This document shows, piece after piece, positions 37,992 through 48,600 of a DNA stretch of 64,000 bases. The position numbers and the translations under genes were made by a program. The notes below the pieces were generated by a model that saw nothing but the letters and a program-made list of their open reading frames with translations, was not told the DNA's origin and ran no database searches. Source of the stretch: Candidatus Thalassarchaeaceae archaeon (GTDB lineage: Archaea > Thermoplasmatota > Poseidoniia > Poseidoniales > Thalassarchaeaceae); NCBI GenBank assembly GCA_029250605.1, contig JAQXEZ010000008.1:111770-175769 (forward strand), read 5' to 3'. Each line of letters starts with the position of its first letter. Position 1 is the first letter of the stretch.

Positions 37992-40900
37992 TTAGCACCT
38001 CCCAATGCGTCATTCAGAACTTGGTCGACGTCGAAAGGACTTCCCTTTCTACTTCTGGCTGGGTCTGTGCCATCCTCGCCATATTCGAATTGGATGATTC
38101 TATTAGCAGTGTTCCTAACTGAGGTCATCGTATCGTTTGCGACCTTTAGGTCGTCCATTGCATTAATCAGGCGCCTTTGCATGTATCCGGATTTGCTCGT
38201 CCTTACGGCTGTATCAACCAGGGACTCCCTACCCGATACGGACAGCATGAAGAACTCTGTAGGCTCTAGTCCCCTCTTGAAGGAAGAAGACACGAAGCCT
38301 TTCTCCTTGGAACCCTTTACCTTCCTTGGGAAGTGAGATAGGACACGGTCTTGGTATCCTCTCTCGAGCCTCTTACCTCTGACTTTCGGCTGACCGATTG
38401 ATCCGGCCATCATCGCTAGGTTATCCATAGAACCTCGAGCACCGGAAGTAGCCATCAGTACCGCTGAGTTGTCATCGCCCAGTTCTTTCTTTGCCACATT
38501 ACCGGTCTCGGCCTTGGCGGCATCCAGGATAGTGAGGATATTCTCTTCAAGGGTCTCATGAGGGGTTCGACCCGGGCGAGCCTCGTATTTCCTACCATCC
38601 TTTCCGAATTTCTCCAATTCTGCATCTACGTCGGAGCTGGCCTGAGAGTTGATTCTAGCAATCTCGTCCTTGGCCTCTGGAGGGAGGTCCTCGTCGTCAA
38701 TTCCAGTAGTGAAGCCCATTGATGTGCAAATTGCGATAGTCATCTTCGTCATCTTGTTGATGAAATCTGCTCCCACATCATTTCCGTGAGTCTGGACTAC
38801 TGCATCTAGAAGGCGTCCGTCCTCGGCACCGATTCCTCTCTTGTCAATTGATCCAGAAACATCACCTTTGGTCACGTGAACGTCTTCGCCGGCTCTATTC
38901 TTGAAGTTGAGGCTGAAGCCTCCGAGGACCAATAGGCTGAATATCTGATTTCCGAGGAATCCAGTCTGTCCGTTTCTCTCGACAGTTTCGGGCAGGTCTC
39001 CCTCCCAACTAATTGAGCTCAAGACGTCCATTGCCACATGCATGGGCAGGAATGCCTCCCCATGGGTGAGAAGGTATGCACCAGTGATGTGGTCATGTAT
39101 TCCTCCGATTACGCTACCTCCGTACCTTGGGGAGATTATGTGCTCTTGGACTCGCATCAGTATTCTAGCCTCAGCTCTGGCTTCCTCGCTCTGGATAACG
39201 TGGAGATTCATTTCGTCGCCGTCGAAATCTGCATTGTAGGGAGTGCAATCGGCTAGATTGAACCTGAATGTCTTGCCATCCATGACTCTTATTTCGTGGA
39301 CGAGCATTGACATCCTGTGTAGGGATGGTTGGCGATTGAAGATGGTTACGTCACCGTCGATAAGATGCCTTTCAACGACGACACCCGGACGAGGGTTGCC
39401 TTCTCTGTCATATGTGCTTAATCTGTCTTCTGTTTCCGTGGGGTAGACATTTCCATGCTCGTCCTCAATCTCCGGACTACCACAGTGCGGGCACTTGACC
39501 TCTAGGTGCTCTGGAAGATATTCTTCGGGGTTATTTACCTCCCACTTCCACCTATAGTGAATTGCTGCATCGGGGTCATCTTCGGCTAATGGCTTACCAT
39601 TGCCCCCCTCGCCCCTGAGGTTCGATAGTGTCCCATCGAGATTAACACTCCATTCGGGAATTAGTAAATCGGTCATCGGATCTCTCCGCATCTGCTCTCT
39701 CAGAACAAGTCCGGGAAGGAAGTTGGGTGCTGGTAGCACCTCATTCAAGTCAGGTCTGTACCCCGTGTAGGGTTCTTCCTCGCTTCCCGAATGGCATTCG
39801 GGGTTCAAGCATCTGAAGCCGGCCCAGATGTACTTGGTCCTATCAGTGATCCTCACTCTGAATCTGTCGCCTCTGATGATATAGTTCACACCCGGGTGGA
39901 CATCTGGGCCACGTAGGACCATCTGCCTCAGTTGTTCGCGGTTTCTGCTCGTTGCCCTGATGGGGACGGTAAGTTCCTTTGCGGTCTTTACAGGCACGCC
40001 GACTTCATTTATTCCAAGATTCGGGTCAGGGCTGATTACTGTTCTTGCGCAGAAGTTCACCCTTTTACCTGACAGGTTGCTTCTGAATCTTCCTTCTTTG
40101 CCCTTTAGTCTCTGGGAAAGAGTCTTGAGTGGGCGTCCGGAACGATGCCTTGCTGGAGGAATTCCACTAGTTTGATTGTCGAAGTATGTAGTACAGTGAT
40201 ATTGGAGAAGTTCCCAGAGATCTTCCACGATGAGTTGTGGAGCACCTGAATCTCGATTCTCCCTCAGTCGCTGATTAATCCTTAGAACATCGACCAACTT
40301 GTGTGTCAAGTCGTCTTCTGATCTGTCGCCACTCTCTAGTGTGATTGATGGCCTGACGGTTATTGGTGGGACGGGTAGGACCTTCATTATCGTCCATTCC
40401 GGCCTGCTGACGTCGCTCTCCATTCCAACGAAAATTAGATGCTCGTCGGGAATTTTCTCAAGCCATTCCCTGATATCGCGGGCATTCAGCTTGTGCTCTC
40501 CCTTGTCAGCCTTCTTTTCTTTGAAGGTCGTAGGTTTGTCCAAGACGATCTTTCCTTGTTCAGCACCGCAATGCATGCAGATTGCCCTCTTTGCACCAGC
40601 ACAGAGATTCTCAATATCCTTGATTATCTTCTTGAACTCCCTTCCTCCAACTCCATGCTTCAGTATGATGTCATTTACACGGTCCCTGTAGTAGTCCTGT
40701 TCAGACTTCTCGGGATCGGTTGGATGGGACTCTGGTGCATCAAGCAGTAGAACTTTGCTGCAAGAGTTACAGGTAGTCTTCAGGCATGTCTTGATTAACC
40801 CAGTAAAACCGATATGCATTACTGGGAGTTCGAGGGCAATGTGTCCGAAGTGGCTTGGGCACTCCTCGTGCTTGTTGCCGCAGGTTTCACATCTGATCCC

Positions 40901-41083
40901 AGGATCAATTACACCCATCTTGGGATCCATTAGTCCCTGCTTGAATGCGTGTCCATCGTCCTTGTAGGTATCTGCAGTCTTGACCTCGACGGAAGACATC
41001 TTCCTTATTTCGTTGGGATCCATCAATGTGAATCTAATAGAGTCAATCCTCTTTGGTATCTTGGCTGCATCTCGGGCACTCAT
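37988..41083 (-). CDS. rpoA1: RNA polymerase subunit A'
   Basis: [23 protein letters not shown] catalytic motif; [18 protein letters not shown]. Confidence 0.97.
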   Translation of the reverse strand: MSARDAAKIPKRIDSIRFTLMDPNEIRKMSSVEVKTADTYKDDGHAFKQGLMDPKMGVIDPGIRCETCGNKHEECPSHFGHIALELPVMHIGFTGLIKTCLKTTCNSCSKVLLLDAPESHPTDPEKSEQDYYRDRVNDIILKHGVGGREFKKIIKDIENLCAGAKRAICMHCGAEQGKIVLDKPTTFKEKKADKGEHKLNARDIREWLEKIPDEHLIFVGMESDVSRPEWTIMKVLPVPPITVRPSITLESGDRSEDDLTHKLVDVLRINQRLRENRDSGAPQLIVEDLWELLQYHCTTYFDNQTSGIPPARHRSGRPLKTLSQRLKGKEGRFRSNLSGKRVNFCARTVISPDPNLGINEVGVPVKTAKELTVPIRATSRNREQLRQMVLRGPDVHPGVNYIIRGDRFRVRITDRTKYIWAGFRCLNPECHSGSEEEPYTGYRPDLNEVLPAPNFLPGLVLREQMRRDPMTDLLIPEWSVNLDGTLSNLRGEGGNGKPLAEDDPDAAIHYRWKWEVNNPEEYLPEHLEVKCPHCGSPEIEDEHGNVYPTETEDRLSTYDREGNPRPGVVVERHLIDGDVTIFNRQPSLHRMSMLVHEIRVMDGKTFRFNLADCTPYNADFDGDEMNLHVIQSEEARAEARILMRVQEHIISPRYGGSVIGGIHDHITGAYLLTHGEAFLPMHVAMDVLSSISWEGDLPETVERNGQTGFLGNQIFSLLVLGGFSLNFKNRAGEDVHVTKGDVSGSIDKRGIGAEDGRLLDAVVQTHGNDVGADFINKMTKMTIAICTSMGFTTGIDDEDLPPEAKDEIARINSQASSDVDAELEKFGKDGRKYEARPGRTPHETLEENILTILDAAKAETGNVAKKELGDDNSAVLMATSGARGSMDNLAMMAGSIGQPKVRGKRLERGYQDRVLSHFPRKVKGSKEKGFVSSSFKRGLEPTEFFMLSVSGRESLVDTAVRTSKSGYMQRRLINAMDDLKVANDTMTSVRNTANRIIQFEYGEDGTDPARSRKGSPFDVDQVLNDALGGAN

Positions 41084-44000
41084 CTTCTATCCTCCAGTTC
41101 TAGTCTCATTGCCACTCCAAGACTCTTCATCTCATCCAGGAGTAGTTTGAAAGCGTAAGATGTTTGGACCGAGTGGACATCCGACCTATCACCGCACACT
41201 GGGCAAATGGTGGTTCTTCGCTTCCAGTCGTAGTATGCAACATGCCCACAACGTGGTGTGTTGCAGACCATCAGATTCCAACCATCGGACTCATCCAGCA
41301 ATCTATCCTTGATTACCATCGATGCCCCATGGGAAATGAGGCAGTCCCTCTCCATCTCACCGAACCTTAGACCGCCTTGTCGAGCTCGCCCCTCGGTTGG
41401 CTGCCTTGTGAGGATCTGGACTCTACCCCTACTACGTGCGTGTAGTTTGCTGCTGACCAAGTGATGTAGCCTCTGGTAGTAAATCACACCAACGAATGTT
41501 TCGACCGGGAAGCTCTCGCCAGTCTCGCCGTTGATCATTGACTCTCTTCCTGTATGCCTAAGGCCATTCCTGAGTAGCCCTGAACGAAGTGACTCCTCCT
41601 TCTCGCCTGTGAATGCAGTTCCATCAATTCTCCTTCCCTCCATTGAGCCGACCTTGCCACCAATCATTTCCAGGACGTGGGCAACGGTCATCCTAGAAGG
41701 GATGGCGTGTGGGTTAATCAGGAGGTCAGGGATCACTCCATCTTCAGTGAATGGCATATCCTCCTGCTCAACCAACCTTCCGATAATCCCCTTCTGCCCG
41801 TGACGGCTAGCGAACTTATCTCCGAGCTCTGGAATCTTGTTAGTGCGTAGCGTTATCCTCACGAGTCTGCCGGAGTCAAGTGACTCGGTGACGAAGATGT
41901 TGTCGACCCATCCCTGCTCGCCATGCCTCACCATCATTGATGATTCACGCCTCTCTTGGGCTTGTAGAAATGCACCATGGGACTCTTCAAGGAATCTAGG
42001 TGGGCTTGTCTTACCGGCGAGTATGCCCCTACCTCCCTCTTGGCTGGTGAGTTCAATCTCGGGTACGGGAAGGCCATCTCTTTCCAAGTGTGAATAAGCA
42101 TCCCATGATTTGAGACCCTTTATTTCGTCTAGGCCAGTTCCGGGAATTTCGATTCTCTCCTCTTGGCCACCTGGGAATCTCTTGTTTTCTGCATTGTACG
42201 TCCGGATGAATGCTGATCTACCAAGTGCCCTCTCAACGGATGCCCTGTTTATTATCACCGCATCTTGCATATTGTAACCATGATGGCTGACAATTGCTAC
42301 GACGAAATTCTGTCCACCGGGTCTCTGGTCGAACTTTGTGGACGTCATTGCCCTGGTTCCTACAATCGAACGCTGAGGGTAATGCATCACGTGGGCTCTG
42401 GTATCTGGCCTAAGCCTGAAGTTTGCACTGGCAATGCCGAGACTTTGCTTGACCATAGCGGTCCCGCCTGTAACTCTAGGAGTTGAGTTGTGCTCCGGGT
42501 AAGGCACCAAAGAGGCGCAGACACCCATGATCAGCTGGGGGTCTATCTCTACGTGTGTGAAAACAAGAACTGTGTTGTCCTTCTTCTCCTTTCTCTTCAA
42601 CACATCTATATTTTCTTGGTAGTAATTTAGTGGCACCTTGAATTTCTCAACCTTCGCTTCGCCATTCGGCATCATTATCTCAGCAGAAACATTGGCATGA
42701 GAAATTCCATGCTCGCCCAAATTGGTCCACTCCACCTTTGCAGGGTTGATTGGACGGTTGTTCTTCGGAGAATGTGCTGGTAGATCGAATGGCCTTGGTG
42801 CAATTAGCAAGTCTTCTTCTTCCTCTGCATCCACCCATTCGACCACTCCGCCCGAAACAAGATCAGAGAATGTTATCTCTCCCGAGTTGAGTCCCTCGAG
42901 GTGCATCTTTGTAATCTGAAGACTCCCGTGATCGATAATCAGAAGTGGGCGGAGCATGCGCCCTCTGTCTGTATTGATGTAAACGTCGCGATTCTCGAGA
43001 TCATGTCTAATGCTTACCTCTGGCCTGATTCTGCCAGAACGCCTCCTCCTCTTGAATTGGCTAACAAGCTTTTGTGGCCTCTTGTGAAGGCCGAAGATAT
43101 CCCCATTTACGTGGATTCGTGAACCGTCGGCCCATCCATCTGGGTTATCGTTGACGCCGGCTTCCTTAAGCAAAGCCTTCACATCGTTCTCTGGGACTTC
43201 CTCTGAGACGTCGATCATTTGGGCGGCATTCTTCACGAGTCCGCAATTCTGCCCTTCAGGGGTTTCGTTCGGACATAGCCTTCCCCATTGTGTTGGGTGC
43301 AGGTCCCTTGCCTCGAAGTGGGGTTGGCTCCTGACGAGTGGACTCGTAACTCTCCTCATGTGAGAGAGTGCTGAAAGATACGTTGTTCTGTCAAGAAGTT
43401 GGCTGACTCCAGATCTGCCGCCGACCCAGTTTCCTGTAGCCAGAGCATGCATAATCTTCGTTGTCAGGACGTCTGGCCTGAGGCAAGAGGAGATTCGGAG
43501 TTCTCTCTTCCTATTGTGGTGCCTCTCTAACTGATACTTCAAATCTCTCGCGAGCTGTTGTAGGCTAACCCTGAACAGGTCCTCTATCAGGTCACCAGCC
43601 AACCTCACACGCTTGTTTGCATAGTGATCCTTGTCGTTCGGATCCTTGTTCTTAATTGCCATCTCGAGAACTTGCCGCGCAATTCTTCCGAGGAAAATTG
43701 CTTTCTTCTCCCTATTGTCTATGTTGGACCCAAGATGTGGAAGAAGTTCGTTATCAAGCAGATTCTGTATACGTGACTCACGGTACTCTTTCTGCTGCCC
43801 TGCTGCAAACTTCTTCTCAAGCCAGGCCAGAGCCTCTTCAGAAGTATCAACTCCGTATTCCTCGTTATCTCTGAGATCGTTTAGATTGGCCACTGTGAAC
43901 TTCATTGCTTCGGGGGGGCCGGCTATGGATGCGAATATCTCCCTGTCATTTTCCACTCCAAGAGCCCTCATCAGCAAGACAAGCGGGATTGGTGTGGTCC

Positions 44001-44772
44001 CGGCGCTTGGAATCTTTACCATTAGCATCCCATCTCTCCTCTTCTCGACATTGAGTGGTTTTCTGACTCCGTCCTTTTGAGAGAAAATCTTCGCGACCTG
44101 GGTTTCGTGAGCATACTTCTTGTTCTTCTCGACCGTAACTCTGTTTGGTGCAAGATCCTCCATTGAGATTAGCACCCTTTCAGTACCGTTGATTATGAAA
44201 TATCCACCAGGATCGAGGGGGTCCTCGCCCGACTTTCTCAGAAGTTGTGTGTATCTCTCTGAATCTTCACCCGAAGTATCAGGAGAGAGTCGTCTATTCT
44301 CGTCTATGTGATTATGATTCAGGTTGCATCGTGCGGATCGAACCATAATGGGGAGGTTTCCAATATGTACACTCGTCTCTTCTTGGGATCCCATTTCACT
44401 ACCAGGAGAGGGGGGTAAATCGTCACGGAAGATCTTGAAGTCCAAGTAGACTGGTGAGAAGTATGTTAACTTCCGAAGCCTGCACTCCATCGGAGTTGCA
44501 TGGTGTTCTGCACCATTAGCCTCTTTTATTGTGGGCCTGCCTAATCGAAGATTCTTCAGTCGGACAATAATTTCCTTATCGAGAAGGTCTAGTTTTACAA
44601 GGCCGCCCTCATCATCTTCGAAGGGCTCATCGCTTCCAATCCTGATGTTTCTAACAATCTTCTCCATCCTGCTTTCTTTTCCGTCTCCGACTGGTATGCA
44701 GTCATTGTACGAAGCAAGCTGATGGTTCACTAGGCTTCTCTGTTTGAAATAGCTCTCAACAATCTCCTTCAT
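41080..44772 (-). CDS. rpoB: RNA polymerase subunit B (unsplit)
   Basis: GDKFASRHGQKGIIGRLVEQEDMPFTEDGVIPDLLINPHAIPSRMT; RLCPNETPEGQNCGLVKN; GGLRFGEMERDCLISHGAS. Confidence 0.97.
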   Translation of the reverse strand: MKEIVESYFKQRSLVNHQLASYNDCIPVGDGKESRMEKIVRNIRIGSDEPFEDDEGGLVKLDLLDKEIIVRLKNLRLGRPTIKEANGAEHHATPMECRLRKLTYFSPVYLDFKIFRDDLPPSPGSEMGSQEETSVHIGNLPIMVRSARCNLNHNHIDENRRLSPDTSGEDSERYTQLLRKSGEDPLDPGGYFIINGTERVLISMEDLAPNRVTVEKNKKYAHETQVAKIFSQKDGVRKPLNVEKRRDGMLMVKIPSAGTTPIPLVLLMRALGVENDREIFASIAGPPEAMKFTVANLNDLRDNEEYGVDTSEEALAWLEKKFAAGQQKEYRESRIQNLLDNELLPHLGSNIDNREKKAIFLGRIARQVLEMAIKNKDPNDKDHYANKRVRLAGDLIEDLFRVSLQQLARDLKYQLERHHNRKRELRISSCLRPDVLTTKIMHALATGNWVGGRSGVSQLLDRTTYLSALSHMRRVTSPLVRSQPHFEARDLHPTQWGRLCPNETPEGQNCGLVKNAAQMIDVSEEVPENDVKALLKEAGVNDNPDGWADGSRIHVNGDIFGLHKRPQKLVSQFKRRRRSGRIRPEVSIRHDLENRDVYINTDRGRMLRPLLIIDHGSLQITKMHLEGLNSGEITFSDLVSGGVVEWVDAEEEEDLLIAPRPFDLPAHSPKNNRPINPAKVEWTNLGEHGISHANVSAEIMMPNGEAKVEKFKVPLNYYQENIDVLKRKEKKDNTVLVFTHVEIDPQLIMGVCASLVPYPEHNSTPRVTGGTAMVKQSLGIASANFRLRPDTRAHVMHYPQRSIVGTRAMTSTKFDQRPGGQNFVVAIVSHHGYNMQDAVIINRASVERALGRSAFIRTYNAENKRFPGGQEERIEIPGTGLDEIKGLKSWDAYSHLERDGLPVPEIELTSQEGGRGILAGKTSPPRFLEESHGAFLQAQERRESSMMVRHGEQGWVDNIFVTESLDSGRLVRITLRTNKIPELGDKFASRHGQKGIIGRLVEQEDMPFTEDGVIPDLLINPHAIPSRMTVAHVLEMIGGKVGSMEGRRIDGTAFTGEKEESLRSGLLRNGLRHTGRESMINGETGESFPVETFVGVIYYQRLHHLVSSKLHARSRGRVQILTRQPTEGRARQGGLRFGEMERDCLISHGASMVIKDRLLDESDGWNLMVCNTPRCGHVAYYDWKRRTTICPVCGDRSDVHSVQTSYAFKLLLDEMKSLGVAMRLELEDRR

Positions 44773-44789
44773 TTTTTACATCTCCAAAT

Positions 44790-45377
44790 TTATGCGCTCT
44801 CCACGATTAAGCGAAATGCCACCGAATTTCCAGCAGAACGACTGTAACGAATTACCTTGACAACCCTGTTTGCAAGCCAACCAGCTGGTAATTCATCATT
44901 CTCTGATTCTTCGATCTCCTTTATCACCTGGATTGCAGGATCTGTGATTAGAATCTTGGGCAAGAGTTCCTTGGCGAGTCTTCCGGTACCGAATTCATCG
45001 TCTGTAGTAAGACCCCATGGTTCCAGAACCTCTGCCTCAGAGTCTATGGGGACTAATTCATGATGAGGGACTAGGAAGTGATTGAGGACATTGAATCTAT
45101 AGTCGCCAGTAGGAATATCTTCATCCAATAGAGCCTTCCTTGAGATTGTGATTCGATTGCTCTTGCTCCTTTTCCTAGAGCCGACGTGTTCACTGATTAC
45201 AGTCATAATATGATCGAGCTCAGATACGCCCTCCTCTATGCCGACCTTCTTCGCGACTTGCTCGCGTGACATCCTCTTAATTGCATCCAGATTTGCGTCG
45301 TCGGCTAATTTGTGTGCATGGTCTTCTGGAATTCCCAGCTCTATCAATCTCTTTTTTGTTGAGCTCTTTACTGCCAT
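44790..45377 (-). CDS. rpoH: RNA polymerase subunit H with N-terminal HhH-like extension
   Basis: HFLVPHHELV...LLPKILITDPAIQVI...VVKVIRYSRSAGNSVAFRLIVESA; upstream of rpoB. Confidence 0.9.
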   Translation of the reverse strand: MAVKSSTKKRLIELGIPEDHAHKLADDANLDAIKRMSREQVAKKVGIEEGVSELDHIMTVISEHVGSRKRSKSNRITISRKALLDEDIPTGDYRFNVLNHFLVPHHELVPIDSEAEVLEPWGLTTDDEFGTGRLAKELLPKILITDPAIQVIKEIEESENDELPAGWLANRVVKVIRYSRSAGNSVAFRLIVESA

Positions 45378-45424
45378 GTTGCTACCCCCGCCCGTAAAAA
45401 CCGTGGTCCTGCAGTCCTACCAGG

Positions 45425-45498
45425 CGGGCCTGAGGGGATTCGAACCCCCGGCCACCGGGTTAAAAGCCCGGCGCTCTACCTGACTAAGCTACAGGCCC
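45425..45498 (-). tRNA. tRNA-Lys (TTT)
   Basis: Minus strand GGGCCTGTAGCTTAGTCAGGTAGAGCGCCGGGCTTTTAACCCGGTGGCCGGGGGTTCGAATCCCCTCAGGCCCG. Confidence 0.95.
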
Positions 45499-45560
45499 AT
45501 GGCTGATGCTGGGCTATCCTCCGACCCTAGGGGGGTTCAAAAGGCTTGCGCACAGCATCG

Positions 45561-45621
45561 CTCCCGCAAATCTGCGAGAGGTACCGGAGGAAGCCGGTAC
45601 TGCCCATCCTTCGCTGGATGA
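45561..45621. other. Three tandem hairpins in intergenic DNA, candidate structured RNA or leader
   Basis: CTCCCGCA-AATC-TGCGAGAG (one mismatch), GTACCGG-AGGAAG-CCGGTAC (perfect), CATCC-TTCGCT-GGATG (perfect), head to tail. Confidence 0.4.
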
Positions 45622-45692
45622 CGACATAAAGGTTGTTGAGTAGGGAGTGGTCGCGGGGCGCAACAATTTTGTCTCGAAAGCGAGTGAAAATT

Positions 45693-47045
45693 TTGATGGA
45701 AGCTGGGAGATTCCGAATTGACGGCGTTGGCGAGTGGGAGGTATTCGTCCCACCTACCGTTTATCCCCCCCGAGAGGACACAATGATGCTTTGTCGTGTT
45801 ATCTCGAATCTATCATCAAAGTCGGGTGCGAAGGTCCTGGAGGTAGGATGCGGATCTGGTTTGGTTTCCATGGTTCTCACGACCCTTGGGTGGGAAGTAA
45901 CTGCCTGTGATGTGAATCCATATGCTGTAGCCTGCGCAAGGGGAAACTTGGATGCTAATGGACTATCTGGGAGGGCTAGAATTATCGAAGCCGAGATTGG
46001 GGTTGATTTACCAATTCAAGAAGATACGGAATTGATTGTTTGGAATCTTCCCTATCTGGACGAAGATGTGGACAATCCGGGGGTTCTCGAGAAGATCGAA
46101 GAGGCAGCGCTGACCGATATCCCTCATGGTGGATGGGGCCGGGTTCTCCTGCATACCTTGGAGAATATTAGCACAACTTTGACTGAAAATGTAATGGTAA
46201 TCTTGGTTATGAGGACAGAGCCAGAGGGAAGTAGCAGCGTTCGGGACTGGGAAGAAAGTGGATGGTCGTGGCGCTCACTCAGTATGGAAAGATATGGTTC
46301 TGAGAAGGTAGAAATTATCGGTTTCTGGCGAACTGGATCGGGAGTTGAGGCGATAATGATGGATTCATGTAAATCAACAATGGATGAGGCAGAGAGGCTT
46401 CCCCGGATAGGTTGGCAGAGAGTTCTTTCAAGTAAGCAGACCAATGGGAGAGGGAGGAGAGGTTCGGACTGGATTTCCGATGAAGGAGGATTGTTTGCAA
46501 CGTGGAGTTTGGACGCTGAATTGCTGGATAGGTTCTCGCCGGGACTTGTGCAGACAAGCATCGGTGCTATTGTATCGAGAGTATTGGGTGCAAATATGAA
46601 ATGGCCAAATGATATTCTCAATGAAGATGGGGTAAAGATTGGCGGGGTCCTTGTTGAGTCTTCAAACAATAGCACCATCAGAGTAGGGGTTGGTGCCAAC
46701 AGGACTGGTTTCGTAGGGGGAGACGTTGAAGGCGCTGGTTGGGACGAGACTCTGGGCGATGTTGATTCGTCAGAGGTTTTCCGTAGAATAGACAGGGGGA
46801 TATCCTCAATGTTCGAGACCAAGAAAATGATTGCATCGACGGAAATTGATTTTCTCCCTCAATTATCATGGATGGAGCTTTCTAGATTGCTTTCAAGAGG
46901 GGTGCTGACAACTCATGATGACAAGTTGTATAGGCCCACTGGCCTGAAAAATTCAGGAGAGTTAGAGTTGGTTGGTATAGTGGATAAGGAAAGGTTTCAA
47001 GACTTAGATGGTATTGAGTGGATTATCCCCAAGAGTTGCGTTTAG
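45693..47045 (+). CDS. Fusion: HemK/Mtq2-like methyltransferase plus biotin-[carboxylase] ligase (BirA/BPL)
   Basis: VLEVGCGSGLVSMVL...IVWNLPYL (NPPY-like) then QTNGRGRRGSDWISDEGGLFATW and KWPNDILNEDGVKIGGVLVES, in one ORF; start uncertain. Confidence 0.85.
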   Translation: MMEAGRFRIDGVGEWEVFVPPTVYPPREDTMMLCRVISNLSSKSGAKVLEVGCGSGLVSMVLTTLGWEVTACDVNPYAVACARGNLDANGLSGRARIIEAEIGVDLPIQEDTELIVWNLPYLDEDVDNPGVLEKIEEAALTDIPHGGWGRVLLHTLENISTTLTENVMVILVMRTEPEGSSSVRDWEESGWSWRSLSMERYGSEKVEIIGFWRTGSGVEAIMMDSCKSTMDEAERLPRIGWQRVLSSKQTNGRGRRGSDWISDEGGLFATWSLDAELLDRFSPGLVQTSIGAIVSRVLGANMKWPNDILNEDGVKIGGVLVESSNNSTIRVGVGANRTGFVGGDVEGAGWDETLGDVDSSEVFRRIDRGISSMFETKKMIASTEIDFLPQLSWMELSRLLSRGVLTTHDDKLYRPTGLKNSGELELVGIVDKERFQDLDGIEWIIPKSCV

Positions 47046-47321
47046 ACGCTTCCTGACCAATCTTATCTTCCCAGAACTGGTTAGAGTCTCCATGCCCTCT
47101 GAATTATTTATTTGGAGAGTTATTTGTTGGAAGTTATCTAAGGGTGTTTTGAGAATCGCAAGAGTGCTTTCTCGGGCCTCTAGAATATCGAATAATCGCC
47201 ATTCATTACCCTTAAGATTGACTTTCAGTGAGCTTTTCAATTCTTCCCTAGTAGAAGTATGATCAATCCTAAAACCAATCCATCTGTGTTTTCCTCTAGC
47301 GGTCTTTTTCGGCTTCGGCAT
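47004..47321 (-). CDS. Possible RNase P component 2 (Pop5/Rpp14-like)
   Basis: KHRWIGFRI... small basic protein, weak similarity to Pop5. Confidence 0.35.
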   Translation of the reverse strand: MPKPKKTARGKHRWIGFRIDHTSTREELKSSLKVNLKGNEWRLFDILEARESTLAILKTPLDNFQQITLQINNSEGMETLTSSGKIRLVRKRLNATLGDNPLNTI

Positions 47322-47349
47322 GCTACTCCGAAGGGGTTTACCTTAACCA

Positions 47350-48600
47350 ATGGTGGGTTTACGGAGGGTTATGAGCGCGGCTAGCGTCAATGACGCTTCT
47401 GAAGCGGGTAGTTTGCTAAGAGTTTTCTCGAGTCCCTCCACTCTGCCGCACTTGCTTTCATTGGGGGCATTTTCTGGTTTCCTATACGTTGCAATGAAGA
47501 TAGACTTGTTTGGTTCCGAGATTCAAGGTAGCATCATTTTTCTTTCTCTATCCTTTTCATACTTCTTTGCTGCATTGATTTCACCAAGCAGAATAGGCAA
47601 ATGGATTTTTACAATTCGGTATGGCGATGATGGGGTTCTAAACCGGAATTATTGGTTTGGGGGATTTTCCCGATTGCTACCAATTATTGCAGTGGCAGGG
47701 ACATTCTGGCTGATCTCAAACCTTTTATTTGTTGAAGGGCAACTAAGCAATGCAAGGATATTTCTAGCTTTATTATTTATCGGGATGTCTGTTTTCCAAG
47801 GCGTTTCGTTGGCTTATGGCTGGGTTGTTTATGCAAGGAAAGTTCAACGGTCCCCTCGAAAAAGTAGGATTGGAGGAGTTTTTTCATTCGTTAGGTCATT
47901 AGCCGCTGTAATTGTTTTCTCCCCCTTAGTTTGGTGGTTTGGTTACGGTGCAGATAATCCCAGTAACGCCAGTTATACTGAGAATACTTATTGGATACTT
48001 TTCCTCATAATTATTGCTTTAATAGGAGTTTTATTGGATCGTTACACCAAGAGTGTGAGAGATAGAGATGGAGTTGACGGAGTCGCCTTGGACAGGGCAT
48101 TTTTCTTCATCTTCATTACATCTTGTTGGCACCTCCTAGGTGCATGGAGAAGAAGTCCAATTGCTACTGAGAAGAGCTCTGGAGGGATGCTTCTAGAAGA
48201 AGCAGTGCTAATGTCAATCTCGATAATTCTCGCTGTGTGGTCGATGTCGAAAAGAGGGGAAAAGGGTGGTTGGAGAATTTTTCAAGGTCAATCAGCGGTC
48301 TTCTGGGGTATTGGTTTTGGGTTCATCTATGCAGGAAGCATCTCGTCACTAACTGCCCTATCCGAGGGAAGTCTGCTTACGACCACTGCGATTGGGCATG
48401 CTATTACCGCACTGGTGATGATGGGGATTTTGCCAATTTGCATCTCTTGGATCGGACAGCCCGATGTTGAGAAAATTGGGGTGGTTAATCGACCGCAGCC
48501 AGCTGAAGAGGAGAGTGTTTTGAAGCATTTACCAGGAGTAGGAAAATTAACTCAAGAACGAACAATAATCGATGACGACGAAGTCGAATTATTGGACTAG
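47350..48600 (+). CDS. Polytopic membrane protein, unknown function
   Basis: Many hydrophobic segments; C-terminal cytoplasmic tail. Confidence 0.6.
   Translation: MVGLRRVMSAASVNDASEAGSLLRVFSSPSTLPHLLSLGAFSGFLYVAMKIDLFGSEIQGSIIFLSLSFSYFFAALISPSRIGKWIFTIRYGDDGVLNRNYWFGGFSRLLPIIAVAGTFWLISNLLFVEGQLSNARIFLALLFIGMSVFQGVSLAYGWVVYARKVQRSPRKSRIGGVFSFVRSLAAVIVFSPLVWWFGYGADNPSNASYTENTYWILFLIIIALIGVLLDRYTKSVRDRDGVDGVALDRAFFFIFITSCWHLLGAWRRSPIATEKSSGGMLLEEAVLMSISIILAVWSMSKRGEKGGWRIFQGQSAVFWGIGFGFIYAGSISSLTALSEGSLLTTTAIGHAITALVMMGILPICISWIGQPDVEKIGVVNRPQPAEEESVLKHLPGVGKLTQERTIIDDDEVELLD

Noticed and set aside
40439-44311. Many ORFs antisense to rpoA1/rpoB
   Set aside because: Long well-conserved RNAP frames explain the region fully.
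45514-45753. 79-aa minus-strand ORF over the hairpin element
   Set aside because: No domain; overlaps the MTase-BPL start and the structured region; coding unlikely though not excluded.
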